From Amycolatopsis sp. CA-230715 (GTDB taxonomy: Bacteria; Actinomycetota; Actinomycetes; Mycobacteriales; Pseudonocardiaceae), in NCBI RefSeq assembly GCF_018736145.1, contig NZ_CP059997.1, positions 1,425,501-1,489,500 of the forward strand: a stretch of DNA of 64,000 nucleotides, in the 5' to 3' direction. Made by a program: the position numbers and the translations under genes. The notes below the pieces were generated by a model, which had not been told where the DNA came from, did no database searches, and worked only from the letters and a program-made list of their open reading frames with translations. Below are positions 8,391 through 15,319 of the stretch, piece after piece. Each line of letters starts with the position of its first letter. The first letter of the stretch is position 1.

Positions 8391-8855
8391 TCAAGTCACC
8401 CGCACACCGCTGAGCACGATCCAGATCCCGGCCTGGCCGAGCTTCGCGGGCTGCCCGAGTTGCAGGACCAGCTTGGTCCCGGTCACGGGATCGGTGACCT
8501 CGGCGGTGTGCGGATCCGCCATCGCGACCGACGGACCGGTCCAGCCGAACCGGATTTCCACGAACGCACGGGCGACCTGCGCCGGATCGAGGCGCCACGG
8601 CTGATGACCGGCGTCCACAGTGGACTGGAGCGCCGCCACCTGTGCCGGGGTGAACTCCTCTCCGCCGAACTTGCCGGGCACCGGTGTCACGGTGGTCGTC
8701 GGCCGCGGTGCCGTGCTCTGCGAGGGCGTCGGCGCAGGGGCCTGGGCCGGATGGTCGTCCTGGCGCGCCAGTACGACGACGACCGTCATGCCCACCGCCA
8801 CGACGAGCACGGCGAGCACCACCAGCCAGCGGCGCCGCGTTCCGGAGGAAGCCAT
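8391..8855 (-). CDS. Membrane-anchored or secreted hypothetical protein
   Basis: 154 residues. An Arg-rich N-terminus is followed by a single hydrophobic segment (about 10-30), then a Pro/Thr/Ser-rich linker (about 34-60) typical of an extracytoplasmic stalk, then an ~90-residue C-terminal domain with no family I recognise. There is no lipobox Cys. It lies 58 bp upstream of the pyruvate-kinase-like gene and 51 bp after the DUF2267 gene on the same strand, so it is likely co-expressed with the hypoxia genes. Confidence 0.6.
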   Translation of the reverse strand: MASSGTRRRWLVVLAVLVVAVGMTVVVVLARQDDHPAQAPAPTPSQSTAPRPTTTVTPVPGKFGGEEFTPAQVAALQSTVDAGHQPWRLDPAQVARAFVEIRFGWTGPSVAMADPHTAEVTDPVTGTKLVLQLGQPAKLGQAGIWIVLSGVRVT

Positions 8856-8906
8856 GGCGCATCTCCTTTCGAATCCGGTGGCGCGCCCGCGGCATCCGCC
8901 ACCGGG

Positions 8907-9533
8907 TCACCGAGAACGCGTCGAACCACCAGCGGCGAGCAGGAGGCGATGTGCCGCTTTCGCGGCCTTCGCGACGTGTTCGTCGAGCGGCTCGTCCATC
9001 GGTGACCCCGCGATGCCCCCGGCCAGTTCCGTCACGGCCTCGTACAAGCGCGTGACACTCGCTTCCAGGTCGGCGAGGCGCGTGTCGTCCAGGTGTTCGT
9101 CGCGCACCGCGGGCTGGCCGGTGAGCTTGGCCCGCACGGAAGCGGGGAAGACCGCCAGTGCGTGGCCGAGCTGGCCAGGGGAAAACCGGTCGCCGAGCGC
9201 GGTGGTCACCGCGACCGCGACCCGGTCCACATCACCGATTTCGATGTCCGCCTCGATCGCGAACCGCCGCTGGAACTCCTCGCCGTCGAACTCGGCAGGC
9301 ACCCGGTTCGGCCGCCAGCCCTCGAAGTAGAGACCACGCAGGAGGGTCGGGAGCTGAGCGGCGAGGTGCGCGGCGGAATGCACGCTCAACCGGTCGCGGA
9401 CCACGTGGAGCCATGCCCGCAGCGCGCGGTAGGCGAAGTCGCGGTCCTCGGTGCCCAGTTCGGTGCGCACCTGGCCCAGCCAGTCACGAGCGGTCCGTTC
9501 TGCTTGCGCGATCGCGTCCTGTCGGTGTGGCAT
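8907..9533 (-). CDS. DUF2267 domain protein
   Basis: 208 residues from the ATG at 9533 (GGAGACGAC upstream; the longer frame to 9686 lacks support and would cover the promoter). Residues ~15-130 show the DUF2267 pattern: repeated helical segments with AYRALRAWLHVVRDRL, HLAAQLPTLLRGLYFEGW and FSPGQLGHALAVFP. A second helical region follows. DUF2267 proteins are soluble, of unknown function, and recur in actinobacterial hypoxia and stress regulons. It is probably the first gene of the leftward unit, with a DosR-like box 87 bp upstream of its start. Confidence 0.75.
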   Translation of the reverse strand: MPHRQDAIAQAERTARDWLGQVRTELGTEDRDFAYRALRAWLHVVRDRLSVHSAAHLAAQLPTLLRGLYFEGWRPNRVPAEFDGEEFQRRFAIEADIEIGDVDRVAVAVTTALGDRFSPGQLGHALAVFPASVRAKLTGQPAVRDEHLDDTRLADLEASVTRLYEAVTELAGGIAGSPMDEPLDEHVAKAAKAAHRLLLAAGGSTRSR

Positions 9534-9619
9534 GTCGTCTCCTCGCCGCCAGACTCGTTCCTGGCTCCAGGGTCGACCGCGCGCCCGGCGGCAGGAAGGG
9601 CTCTTCGGGAGCGGGGCCG

Positions 9620-9633
9620 GGGACCTTCGTCCA
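9620..9633. promoter_or_regulatory. DosR-like box between divergent DUF2267 and SQR-like genes
   Basis: GGGAC-CTTC-GTCCA, one mismatch from a perfect GGGAC-N4-GTCCC palindrome. It sits in the 207-bp divergent spacer. A degenerate copy (GGTTC-CTTC-GTCGC) lies 50 bp to the right at 9670. The spacing of two 5-bp arms around 4 bp equals that of the mycobacterial DosR box. It could serve both divergent units. Confidence 0.6.
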
Positions 9634-9740
9634 TTCACGCCACGACCGGTGGGCCGAGACGCATCCGGTGGTTCCTTCGTCGCCACCGCGAAGGACCGAA
9701 TGCCCTACCCGCCGCTACCGGAAGATCGAAGACTCGTTCC

Positions 9741-10988
9741 GTGACCAAGCGAATCGTGATACTCGGCGGCGGCACCGGCGGCACGGTGGCCGCGAACCGG
9801 CTCCGGCGGTCCCTCGGCGGCGGTGCGCACATCACCGTCGTCGACCGCGACGACGACCACGTCTACCAGCCAGGGCTCCTGTTCGTGCCGTTCGGCCTGG
9901 CGGACCCGGAGGACCTCGTACGGTCGCGGCCCCGTCAGCTGCACGACGGCATCCGCTACCACCGCAGCGACGTGGAACGGGTCGAGGTCGACAAGGAGCT
10001 GGTGCACCTCCACGACGGCGCGGTGCTGCCGTACGACGTCCTCGTGATCGCCACCGGCGCGCGCCTGATGCCCGAAGAGACCGAAGGGCTCACCGGCGAG
10101 GGGTGGCACGAGACCGTGCACACCTTCTACGACCTCGACGGCGCGATGGCGCTGGGATCCGCGTTGACCGGGTTCACCGAGGGCAGGCTCGTGGTCAACG
10201 TGGTCGACCTGCCGATCAAATGTCCCGTGGCACCGCTGGAGTTCTGCTTCCTCGCCGACTGGTACCTCCGCGAACGCGGTGTCCGCGACGACGTCCAGCT
10301 CGTCTACGCCACACCGCTCGACGGCGCGTTCACGAAACCCGTCGCCGCCCGCACCCTTTCGGGACTGCTGACGGAAAAAGGCATCGAACTGGTGACGGAG
10401 TTCACCACCGGCGAGGTCGACGGCGCGGGTAAGCGCCTGGTTTCCTACGACGGCCGCGAGCTCGCCTTCGACCTCGCCGTGGTGGTCCCCCCGCACGGCG
10501 GCGCGTCCTATGTGGACCGTTCGCCGGGGCTGGGCGACGAGTTCGGTTTCGTGCCCGCCGACCCGCGGACCTTGCGGGCCAAGGCGCACCCGAACGTCTT
10601 CGTCATCGGTGACGCCGCGGCGCTGCCCACGTCGAAGGCCGGTTCGGTGACCCATTTCGAGGGTGAAGTGCTCGCTCGCAACATCGTCAGCTTCCTGGGC
10701 GGGGACGAGCTGGACGGCGAATTCGACGGGCACACGAACTGCTTCATCGAAAGCGGCTTCGGCAAAGCGCTGCTCATCGACTTCAACTACGACACCGAGC
10801 CGCTTCCGGGTCACTTCCCCGCCCCGATCGGCCTGCCGCTGCTCAAGGAGTCGCGGCTCAACCACCTCGGCAAGCTGATGTTCGCCTGGTGGTACTGGCA
10901 CGGTCTCCTTCCCGGACGCGACATTCCCGGTGTCTCCGCGTCGATGCCCCACAGCGGCAAGCACTTTCCCACCACCGCGGACACCTGA
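9741..10988 (+). CDS. Sulfide:quinone-reductase-like FAD oxidoreductase
   Basis: 415 residues from GTG 9741. Two-dinucleotide-binding-fold flavoprotein: VILGGGTGGTVAANRL at the N-terminus, YDVLVIATGARL (about 100), and NVFVIGDAA (about 285). Cys161 lies in PIKCPVAP, the SQR signature, and Cys334 in GHTNCFIESGFGKALL, matching two of the three redox cysteines of SQRs; the usual first Cys near residue 125 is absent. The C-terminus (KLMFAWWYWHGLLPGR) is amphipathic, fitting membrane-surface quinone reduction. Followed after 20 bp by DsrC-like and DsrE-like genes, it probably oxidises sulfide or a persulfide. NDH-2-like activity is the alternative. Confidence 0.78.
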   Translation: MTKRIVILGGGTGGTVAANRLRRSLGGGAHITVVDRDDDHVYQPGLLFVPFGLADPEDLVRSRPRQLHDGIRYHRSDVERVEVDKELVHLHDGAVLPYDVLVIATGARLMPEETEGLTGEGWHETVHTFYDLDGAMALGSALTGFTEGRLVVNVVDLPIKCPVAPLEFCFLADWYLRERGVRDDVQLVYATPLDGAFTKPVAARTLSGLLTEKGIELVTEFTTGEVDGAGKRLVSYDGRELAFDLAVVVPPHGGASYVDRSPGLGDEFGFVPADPRTLRAKAHPNVFVIGDAAALPTSKAGSVTHFEGEVLARNIVSFLGGDELDGEFDGHTNCFIESGFGKALLIDFNYDTEPLPGHFPAPIGLPLLKESRLNHLGKLMFAWWYWHGLLPGRDIPGVSASMPHSGKHFPTTADT

Positions 10989-11008
10989 GCCACGAGGAGG
11001 AACATCCC

Positions 11009-11326
11009 ATGTCGACCGCTACCTACGCGGGTACCGAAGTCACCGTCAACGAAGAAGGCTTCTTCACCGATCCCGCCGCCTGGACCGAGGCGATGGCACC
11101 GGAAATCGCCGACGAGGCCGGTATCGCCGAACTCACCGACCAGCACTGGCAGGTCATCAGGCACGTTCGCCACGAATATACGGAAAAGGGCTCAGGGCCG
11201 ACCGTTCGGGCATTGGGAAAAACCTCCGGCGTCGGAGTGAAACAGCTCTACGAACTGTTCCCGAAAGGCCCGGCGAAGCTGGCGGCGAAGATCGCCGGTA
11301 TCCCGAAGCCACGCGGCTGCATCTGA
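11009..11326 (+). CDS. DsrC/TusE-family sulfur carrier with a single C-terminal cysteine
   Basis: 105 residues; ATG 11009 follows CACGAGGAGGAAC. The sequence matches the DsrC fold: VTVNEEGFF, WTEAMAPEIA, LTDQHWQVIRHVR, GVGVKQLYELFPKGPAK, ending in GIPKPRGCI. The penultimate Cys104 (CysA of DsrC) is kept, but the second DsrC cysteine, eleven residues earlier, is Ala93. Family knowledge: DsrC proper uses both cysteines to make a trisulfide with sulfite reductase; one-Cys members act as sulfurtransferase relays like TusE. So a persulfide-carrier role is more likely than sulfite reduction, and no dsrAB is present. Confidence 0.85.
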   Translation: MSTATYAGTEVTVNEEGFFTDPAAWTEAMAPEIADEAGIAELTDQHWQVIRHVRHEYTEKGSGPTVRALGKTSGVGVKQLYELFPKGPAKLAAKIAGIPKPRGCI

Positions 11327-11347
11327 GCCGGAAAAGGAGAAGACATC

Positions 11348-11806
11348 GTGATCGAAAAAGTTTCCATCATCATCTCGAAAGGTTCGCTGGAAGCCGTCTA
11401 CCCCGGGCTCATCATGGCCAACGGCGCACGAGCCGAAGGGATCGAGGCCAACCTGTTCTTCACCTTCTTCGGCCTGGACGCCGTCCACCGAAAGCACCAC
11501 GACCACATCAGGCTGGCCACCGTCGGCAATCCCGGCCTCCACCTCCCGACCCTGGCCGGCGCCCTGCCCGGCGTTTCCGCGGCGATGACGGCCTACCTGG
11601 CCAAGAAGATGGCGAAGCTGGATATCCCGCCCATCCCGGAGTTCATCGAAATGATCTCCGATACCGGCGCCGGGCTCTACGCGTGCAAGGCCTCGGTCGA
11701 CCTGTTCGAGCTGGCCAAGGACGACCTGATCGAGCAGGTGCAGGACATCATCACGGTCGGCGAGTTCTACGACAAGGCGGACGGCGGCCAGATCGTCTTC
11801 ACCTGA
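11348..11806 (+). CDS. DsrE/DsrF/DsrH-like (DsrE2-type) sulfur relay protein
   Basis: 152 residues from GTG 11348 with GGAAAAGGAG upstream. Pattern of the DsrE2 group: KVSIIISKGSLEAVYPGLIMANGA, an IEANLFFTFFGLDAV strand-helix, a central hydrophobic-glycine part (LAGALPGVSAAMTAYL) and C-terminal LYACKASVDLFELAKDDL with a conserved Cys. DsrE2 proteins are membrane-associated persulfide carriers that hand sulfur to TusA/DsrC-type partners. It forms a three-gene operon with the SQR-like and DsrC-like genes and is closed by a strong hairpin. Confidence 0.82.
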   Translation: MIEKVSIIISKGSLEAVYPGLIMANGARAEGIEANLFFTFFGLDAVHRKHHDHIRLATVGNPGLHLPTLAGALPGVSAAMTAYLAKKMAKLDIPPIPEFIEMISDTGAGLYACKASVDLFELAKDDLIEQVQDIITVGEFYDKADGGQIVFT

Positions 11807-11815
11807 AAGCCGCGA

Positions 11816-11858
11816 ATCCCCGTGCCCGGCCTCGTGCGACGAGGCCAGGCACGGGGAT
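11816..11858. terminator. Bidirectional hairpin between dsrE-like and hibernation-factor genes
   Basis: ATCCCCGTGCC and GGCCTCGT pair with ACGAGGCC and GGCACGGGGAT around a 3-nt loop, with one C/A mismatch. It lies between two convergent genes and can terminate both. Confidence 0.8.
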
Positions 11859-11868
11859 CTTCCGTGTG

Positions 11869-12780
11869 TCAGGCAGGCGGGGCGATCAGGCCGTAGTGCC
11901 CGTCGTAGCGCCGGTAGAGGACGCTCCCCCGCTCGTTCTCGGTGTCGACGAAAAACACGAACGGCATCTCCGACATCGTCAACCGCGTGATGGCCTCGGT
12001 GACCGGCAACCGGACAGCGGGGTGCTCGCTCACCGTCAGCGATACCCCGGTCTGAGGGATTTCCTCGGGTACCGGCCGGACCTGCGCCAGCCGGTAGCCG
12101 TCCGGGGTGCGGTACAGCACGCTGTCCTGGCCCGTGGTGTTTTCGACGAACAGGTGGAAGGCGTAGTCCATCGAGTCCATCTCGTCCGCGGCCTCGTCGA
12201 CCGAGCACGCGGCAAGCGTGAAAGCCTTGTGCCGCACGATTTGGCACTCCTCTTCCGGTCTGGGGAAGAAGGCCGGCCGAGCCGATCGCTCGGACCCGTG
12301 GCGCCACGAGCCAGGATGCGGCCATCGGCCCCGCCTGGCTTCCCACCGGGTCGACGACTTCGCCAATCGCGTGCGCAGCCGTTCGCACAACTCGTCCACC
12401 GCGCCGGCCACCGTGGCCGCGGCGGCCTGCGCGCGCACGGCCCGGCCGCGCAGCCGTACGTTCGCCTGGGCCACCACGCGGCGCTCGCGCGTCGGGTCTC
12501 GCTGCTCGGTCACTCGCACGCGCGCGTCGAGCACGGGCTTCGGCGCATGGCCGAGGCTCTCCATGACGCGGTCACGGGCGTGCTCCCCGGCGCCGGGGAG
12601 GGTGCCTCGTACGGTCACCCGCACGTCGGTTTCTGTGTTGATCGTCGTCTCTCGCACATCGACCACGATGTCCGCCCGGTCCCCGTGCCGGCTGGGGTCC
12701 AAAGACCCGTCTTCGGCGGAATTGGTCTGCTCGCTCAGTCCGTCGCGGGGACGTGGGGTTGCGGGAGGGGAACTCGCCAT
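11869..12780 (-). CDS. Ribosome hibernation factor, HPF/RaiA family with duplicated C-terminal domain
   Basis: 303 residues from ATG 12780, overlapping the kinase gene by 46 bp; its ribosome site is weak. Residues ~36-140 form an S30AE/HPF-like domain (ADIVVDVRETTI, VRVTEQRDPTRERRVVAQANVRL). The dimerising C-terminal domain appears twice, at ~178-235 (IVRHKAFTLAACSVDEAADEM) and ~245-303 (MPFVFFVDTENERGSVLYRR, DGHYGLIAP). Family members dimerise 70S ribosomes and stop translation; the mycobacterial DosR-regulon protein Rv0079 is of this kind. As last gene of the stressosome-kinase operon it would be made together with the sensors. Confidence 0.87.
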   Translation of the reverse strand: MASSPPATPRPRDGLSEQTNSAEDGSLDPSRHGDRADIVVDVRETTINTETDVRVTVRGTLPGAGEHARDRVMESLGHAPKPVLDARVRVTEQRDPTRERRVVAQANVRLRGRAVRAQAAAATVAGAVDELCERLRTRLAKSSTRWEARRGRWPHPGSWRHGSERSARPAFFPRPEEECQIVRHKAFTLAACSVDEAADEMDSMDYAFHLFVENTTGQDSVLYRTPDGYRLAQVRPVPEEIPQTGVSLTVSEHPAVRLPVTEAITRLTMSEMPFVFFVDTENERGSVLYRRYDGHYGLIAPPA

Positions 12781-13526
12781 TCGAGCCGGGTTCCGGCTCC
12801 GGGCTCGCTGGTGATGGAAAAGCCGCCATCGTGGATCTGAGCCCGCTCGCGCATGTTGCGCAGGCCGCTGGAGCGCGTGGTGGTGCCGAGGCCCCGCCCG
12901 TTGTCGCTGACGCGGAGGACCAGTTCGTCGCCGACCGCGAGACTGAGCTCGGCCTTGGTGGCGTGGGCGTGACGGGCGAGATTGGACAGCGCCTCACGGG
13001 TGACGGCCAGCAGGTCGGCGGCGATGTGGTCCGGCACCGCGGCGTCGATGGGGCCCGCGAAGCTGACGGTGGGGCTGAAACCGAGGTTGTCGTCGGCTTC
13101 GGCGATCAGGTCCGCGAGCTGGATGCGCAAGCTCACCGCTTCTTGTGGGTGGTCGTGGAGGCCGAAGATCGCGGTGCGCAGGTCCCGGACCGTGGCGTCG
13201 AGTTCGCCGATCACCGTCCGCACCCGCTCGGCCGCGCGCGGGTTCCGGATCAGTGCCGCGCTGCCCTGCAGGATCAGGCCCGCGCTGAAGACGCGTTGGA
13301 TGACCTGGTCGTGCAGATCGCGCGCGATCCGGTCGCGTTCGGCCAGTACCGCGTTTCTCGCCCACGCCCGCGCTTCGGCGTCACGTGCGGCTTCGAGTTC
13401 GGTGTGCAACGCGATGATGCCGCGGTTGGTGGTGTCGAGTTCCTCGGTGAGGTCGGCGATGCGCTGGTGCGCGGCAGCGAGCTCCGCCCGCGTACTCGAC
13501 GGCTCGTGGTCTTCCGGTTCGCTCAT
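12735..13526 (-). CDS. DevS-like HisKA_3 sensor histidine kinase lacking GAF domains
   Basis: 263 residues. A coiled-coil N-terminus (~12-55) leads into the dimerisation/phosphoacceptor region ERDRIARDLHDQVIQRVF with His72, then an HATPase domain with EALSNLARHAHA (N box), DNGRGLG (G1) and GLRNMRERA. The H-box is the DevS/DosT/NarX type, so the nearby DevR is the likely partner. Unlike mycobacterial DevS it has no GAF or heme domain, so oxygen or redox input must come from another protein, perhaps the PAS-stressosome encoded upstream in the same operon. Start ATG overlaps the upstream stop (ATGA). Confidence 0.88.
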   Translation of the reverse strand: MSEPEDHEPSSTRAELAAAHQRIADLTEELDTTNRGIIALHTELEAARDAEARAWARNAVLAERDRIARDLHDQVIQRVFSAGLILQGSAALIRNPRAAERVRTVIGELDATVRDLRTAIFGLHDHPQEAVSLRIQLADLIAEADDNLGFSPTVSFAGPIDAAVPDHIAADLLAVTREALSNLARHAHATKAELSLAVGDELVLRVSDNGRGLGTTTRSSGLRNMRERAQIHDGGFSITSEPGAGTRLEWRVPLPQPHVPATD

Positions 13527-14521
13527 CGGTCGCCCCCTGCCGTGGCTTCGCCGGTGTCCTTGACGACGAGCACCGCGGCGTCGTCGTTGCCCCTGGCGTG
13601 ATCGCGGTGCACCACGGCGGCGATCACAGCCGGGTCGTGGCGCAGCAGACCGGGCCAGCGGGCCGGATCCCATCGCGTGTCGATGCCGTCGGAGGTCAGC
13701 ACCGCGGTGGACCCCGCTGGCCAGGTGCGGATGGCCGGGTGCGGCCGGGGCGGCCGCAGGGAAGTGCCGAGCGTCCCATGCTGGCCGAGCACCTGATGGT
13801 GGTCCGAACCGGTGAGGACCCGGCAGGTGATGTTGCCGACCCCGACGAAGGAGAGTCTGCTTTCGCCCGGCTCGATCCAGCAGAGTCCGAGGACGCCGCC
13901 GCGGGTGCCCCGCATCGCTTCGTGGGCGCGCCGGGGAAAGTCGGTGAGCCAGTTGTCCGCAGCCCGCTGCCGTTCGAACGCTTCGACCGCCGCACCGGCC
14001 GCCGCGGCGGCTTCCGGTCCATGGCCGAGGCCGTCGACCACCAGCGCCGCCACATCCGATTCGACAGCGGCGACGGCCCAAGCGTCCCCGCTGGCACCGG
14101 CACCGCCGAGCGGGACGGTGACCCCGCCCCACCGCCACCGCCCGGCGCCCGACTCCGCGGCCCGGATGCGGACGAGGACGACCGTCCCGGACCGCGTGGA
14201 GTAGGTGTCGAAGACCGACGCGCGGCGCCGGACACCGGCCAGACCCACCCCGAGCCCGCCCGCCCTCGGCGGGCCCGGTTCGTCCGGCATACCGGGGCCG
14301 TGGTCCACCGCGAGCAGTTCGAGCCCGCCGCCGGTCGGCCGGGTGAGCACGTACCCGCCGGCGGTGTGCCGAAGGATGTTCGTGGCGAGTTCCGTCGCGA
14401 CAAGTTCGGCATCCCCGTCGGGCAGGCCGGGCAGCGTGCTCGCTTCGGCGGCCATCGCCCGGCGGAGCACGCCGACGTCTTCGACGACGCGGACCGGGTA
14501 CCGCCGGTGCGTCGTGCTCAT
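13523..14521 (-). CDS. SpoIIE/RsbX-type PP2C phosphatase with N-terminal anti-sigma-like ATPase domain
   Basis: 332 residues. Residues 1-~125 are an HATPase_c module (VATELATNILRHT, VDHGPGMPD, GGLGVGLAGVRRRA). Residues ~135-330 are a PP2C/SpoIIE phosphatase (SGDAWAV, LVVDGLGHGPEAAAAA, VGNITCRVL, LTSDGID, GNDDAAVLVV). In stressosome systems such phosphatases reset the STAS proteins after RsbT-type kinase action. Its start overlaps the RsbT stop by one base (TGATG) and its stop overlaps the kinase start (ATGA), so stoichiometry is probably fixed by coupling. Confidence 0.85.
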   Translation of the reverse strand: MSTTHRRYPVRVVEDVGVLRRAMAAEASTLPGLPDGDAELVATELATNILRHTAGGYVLTRPTGGGLELLAVDHGPGMPDEPGPPRAGGLGVGLAGVRRRASVFDTYSTRSGTVVLVRIRAAESGAGRWRWGGVTVPLGGAGASGDAWAVAAVESDVAALVVDGLGHGPEAAAAAGAAVEAFERQRAADNWLTDFPRRAHEAMRGTRGGVLGLCWIEPGESRLSFVGVGNITCRVLTGSDHHQVLGQHGTLGTSLRPPRPHPAIRTWPAGSTAVLTSDGIDTRWDPARWPGLLRHDPAVIAAVVHRDHARGNDDAAVLVVKDTGEATAGGDR

Positions 14522-14943
14522 CACCGCGCCCATTTGGTGATCGTGACCGTGGTCCCCGATTCTCCGGTGACGATCGTCAGCTCGTCGACGAGCCGTTTGG
14601 AGCCCGGCAGACCCAGCCCGAGGCTGCCGCTGGTGGAGTAGCCGTCGGTCAGCGCCGCTTCCACGTCCGCGATACCGGGGCCGTCGTCGGTGAACACCGC
14701 CCGCACCCCGCGGCGCCCCGGCTCGCGCACCTGCTCGACCCGCAGCACACCGCGCGCACCGGTGGCGTAGGTCAGGATGTTGCGGGTCAGCTCGCTGCCC
14801 GCGGTGATCAGCTTCGTCGAATCGACGAGGCCGAGCCCCGCCTCCTCGGCGTGCGCGCGCAACGACTGGCGCACCCGGATGAGATCGGCTTCGGTGGCGA
14901 TCGCCACCGAAGCCCGACCGGTCTCAGTCAGCTCCGTAGCCAT
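14521..14943 (-). CDS. rsbT: RsbT-like serine/threonine switch kinase
   Basis: 140 residues, a lone HATPase_c domain: GSELTRNILTYATGARG (N box), VFTDDGPGI (G1) and LGLGLPGSKRLVDEL (G2). RsbT phosphorylates STAS proteins RsbS and RsbR and, once released from the stressosome, activates a downstream phosphatase. Starts at ATG 14943, overlapping the rsbS end by 20 bp; an upstream in-frame ATG at 14958 is also possible. The gene order R-S-T-phosphatase is that of the classical stressosome module. Confidence 0.87.
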   Translation of the reverse strand: MATELTETGRASVAIATEADLIRVRQSLRAHAEEAGLGLVDSTKLITAGSELTRNILTYATGARGVLRVEQVREPGRRGVRAVFTDDGPGIADVEAALTDGYSTSGSLGLGLPGSKRLVDELTIVTGESGTTVTITKWAR

Positions 14944-15319
14944 CGCCACGCACCGCATCGTCGCGAAGCCGCCGCAGCAGGGCCAGCCCCTGCTCCGCGT
15001 TCAGCGCCGTGTCCAGGTGCCCCATCGGGATACCCAGTTCGACCAGGGTGATCGCCACAGCGGGGGCGATCCCCACGATCGCCGCCTGCGCACCGAGCAA
15101 CCGGATCATGCCCACCACCCTGGCCAGCACCCTGGCGATGAACGAATCGACCACCGTCAGCCCGCTCACGTCGATCAGCACGCCCGCCGCCTGGGTGCGC
15201 GCCACCTCCTCGGTCAGGTGCTGCTCGATGCGCACCACCGTGGCGTCGTCCAGATCGCCCTGCAAGGTGACGAGCAGGGTGTCACCGATCTGCAGGATCG
15301 GCACCGCCACCTCGCTCAC
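14924..15319 (-). CDS. rsbS: RsbS-like STAS-domain stressosome scaffold
   Basis: 131 residues, single STAS domain (VPILQIGDTLLVTLQGDLDD at the start, VLIDVSGLTVVDSFIARVL around residue 60, with Ser in the usual phosphoacceptor region). Begins at GTG 15319, overlapping the rsbR stop (GTGA). Together with RsbR it would form the mega-dalton stressosome core that sequesters RsbT until stress. Confidence 0.87.
   Translation of the reverse strand: MSEVAVPILQIGDTLLVTLQGDLDDATVVRIEQHLTEEVARTQAAGVLIDVSGLTVVDSFIARVLARVVGMIRLLGAQAAIVGIAPAVAITLVELGIPMGHLDTALNAEQGLALLRRLRDDAVRGDGYGAD

Noticed and set aside
9670..9705. Two extra degenerate boxes (9670 and 9692)
   Set aside because: Each keeps only part of one arm; mentioned only as context for the 9620 box.
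11009..11326. Dissimilatory sulfite reduction role for the DsrC-like protein
   Set aside because: Second DsrC cysteine is Ala93 and no dsrAB is present.
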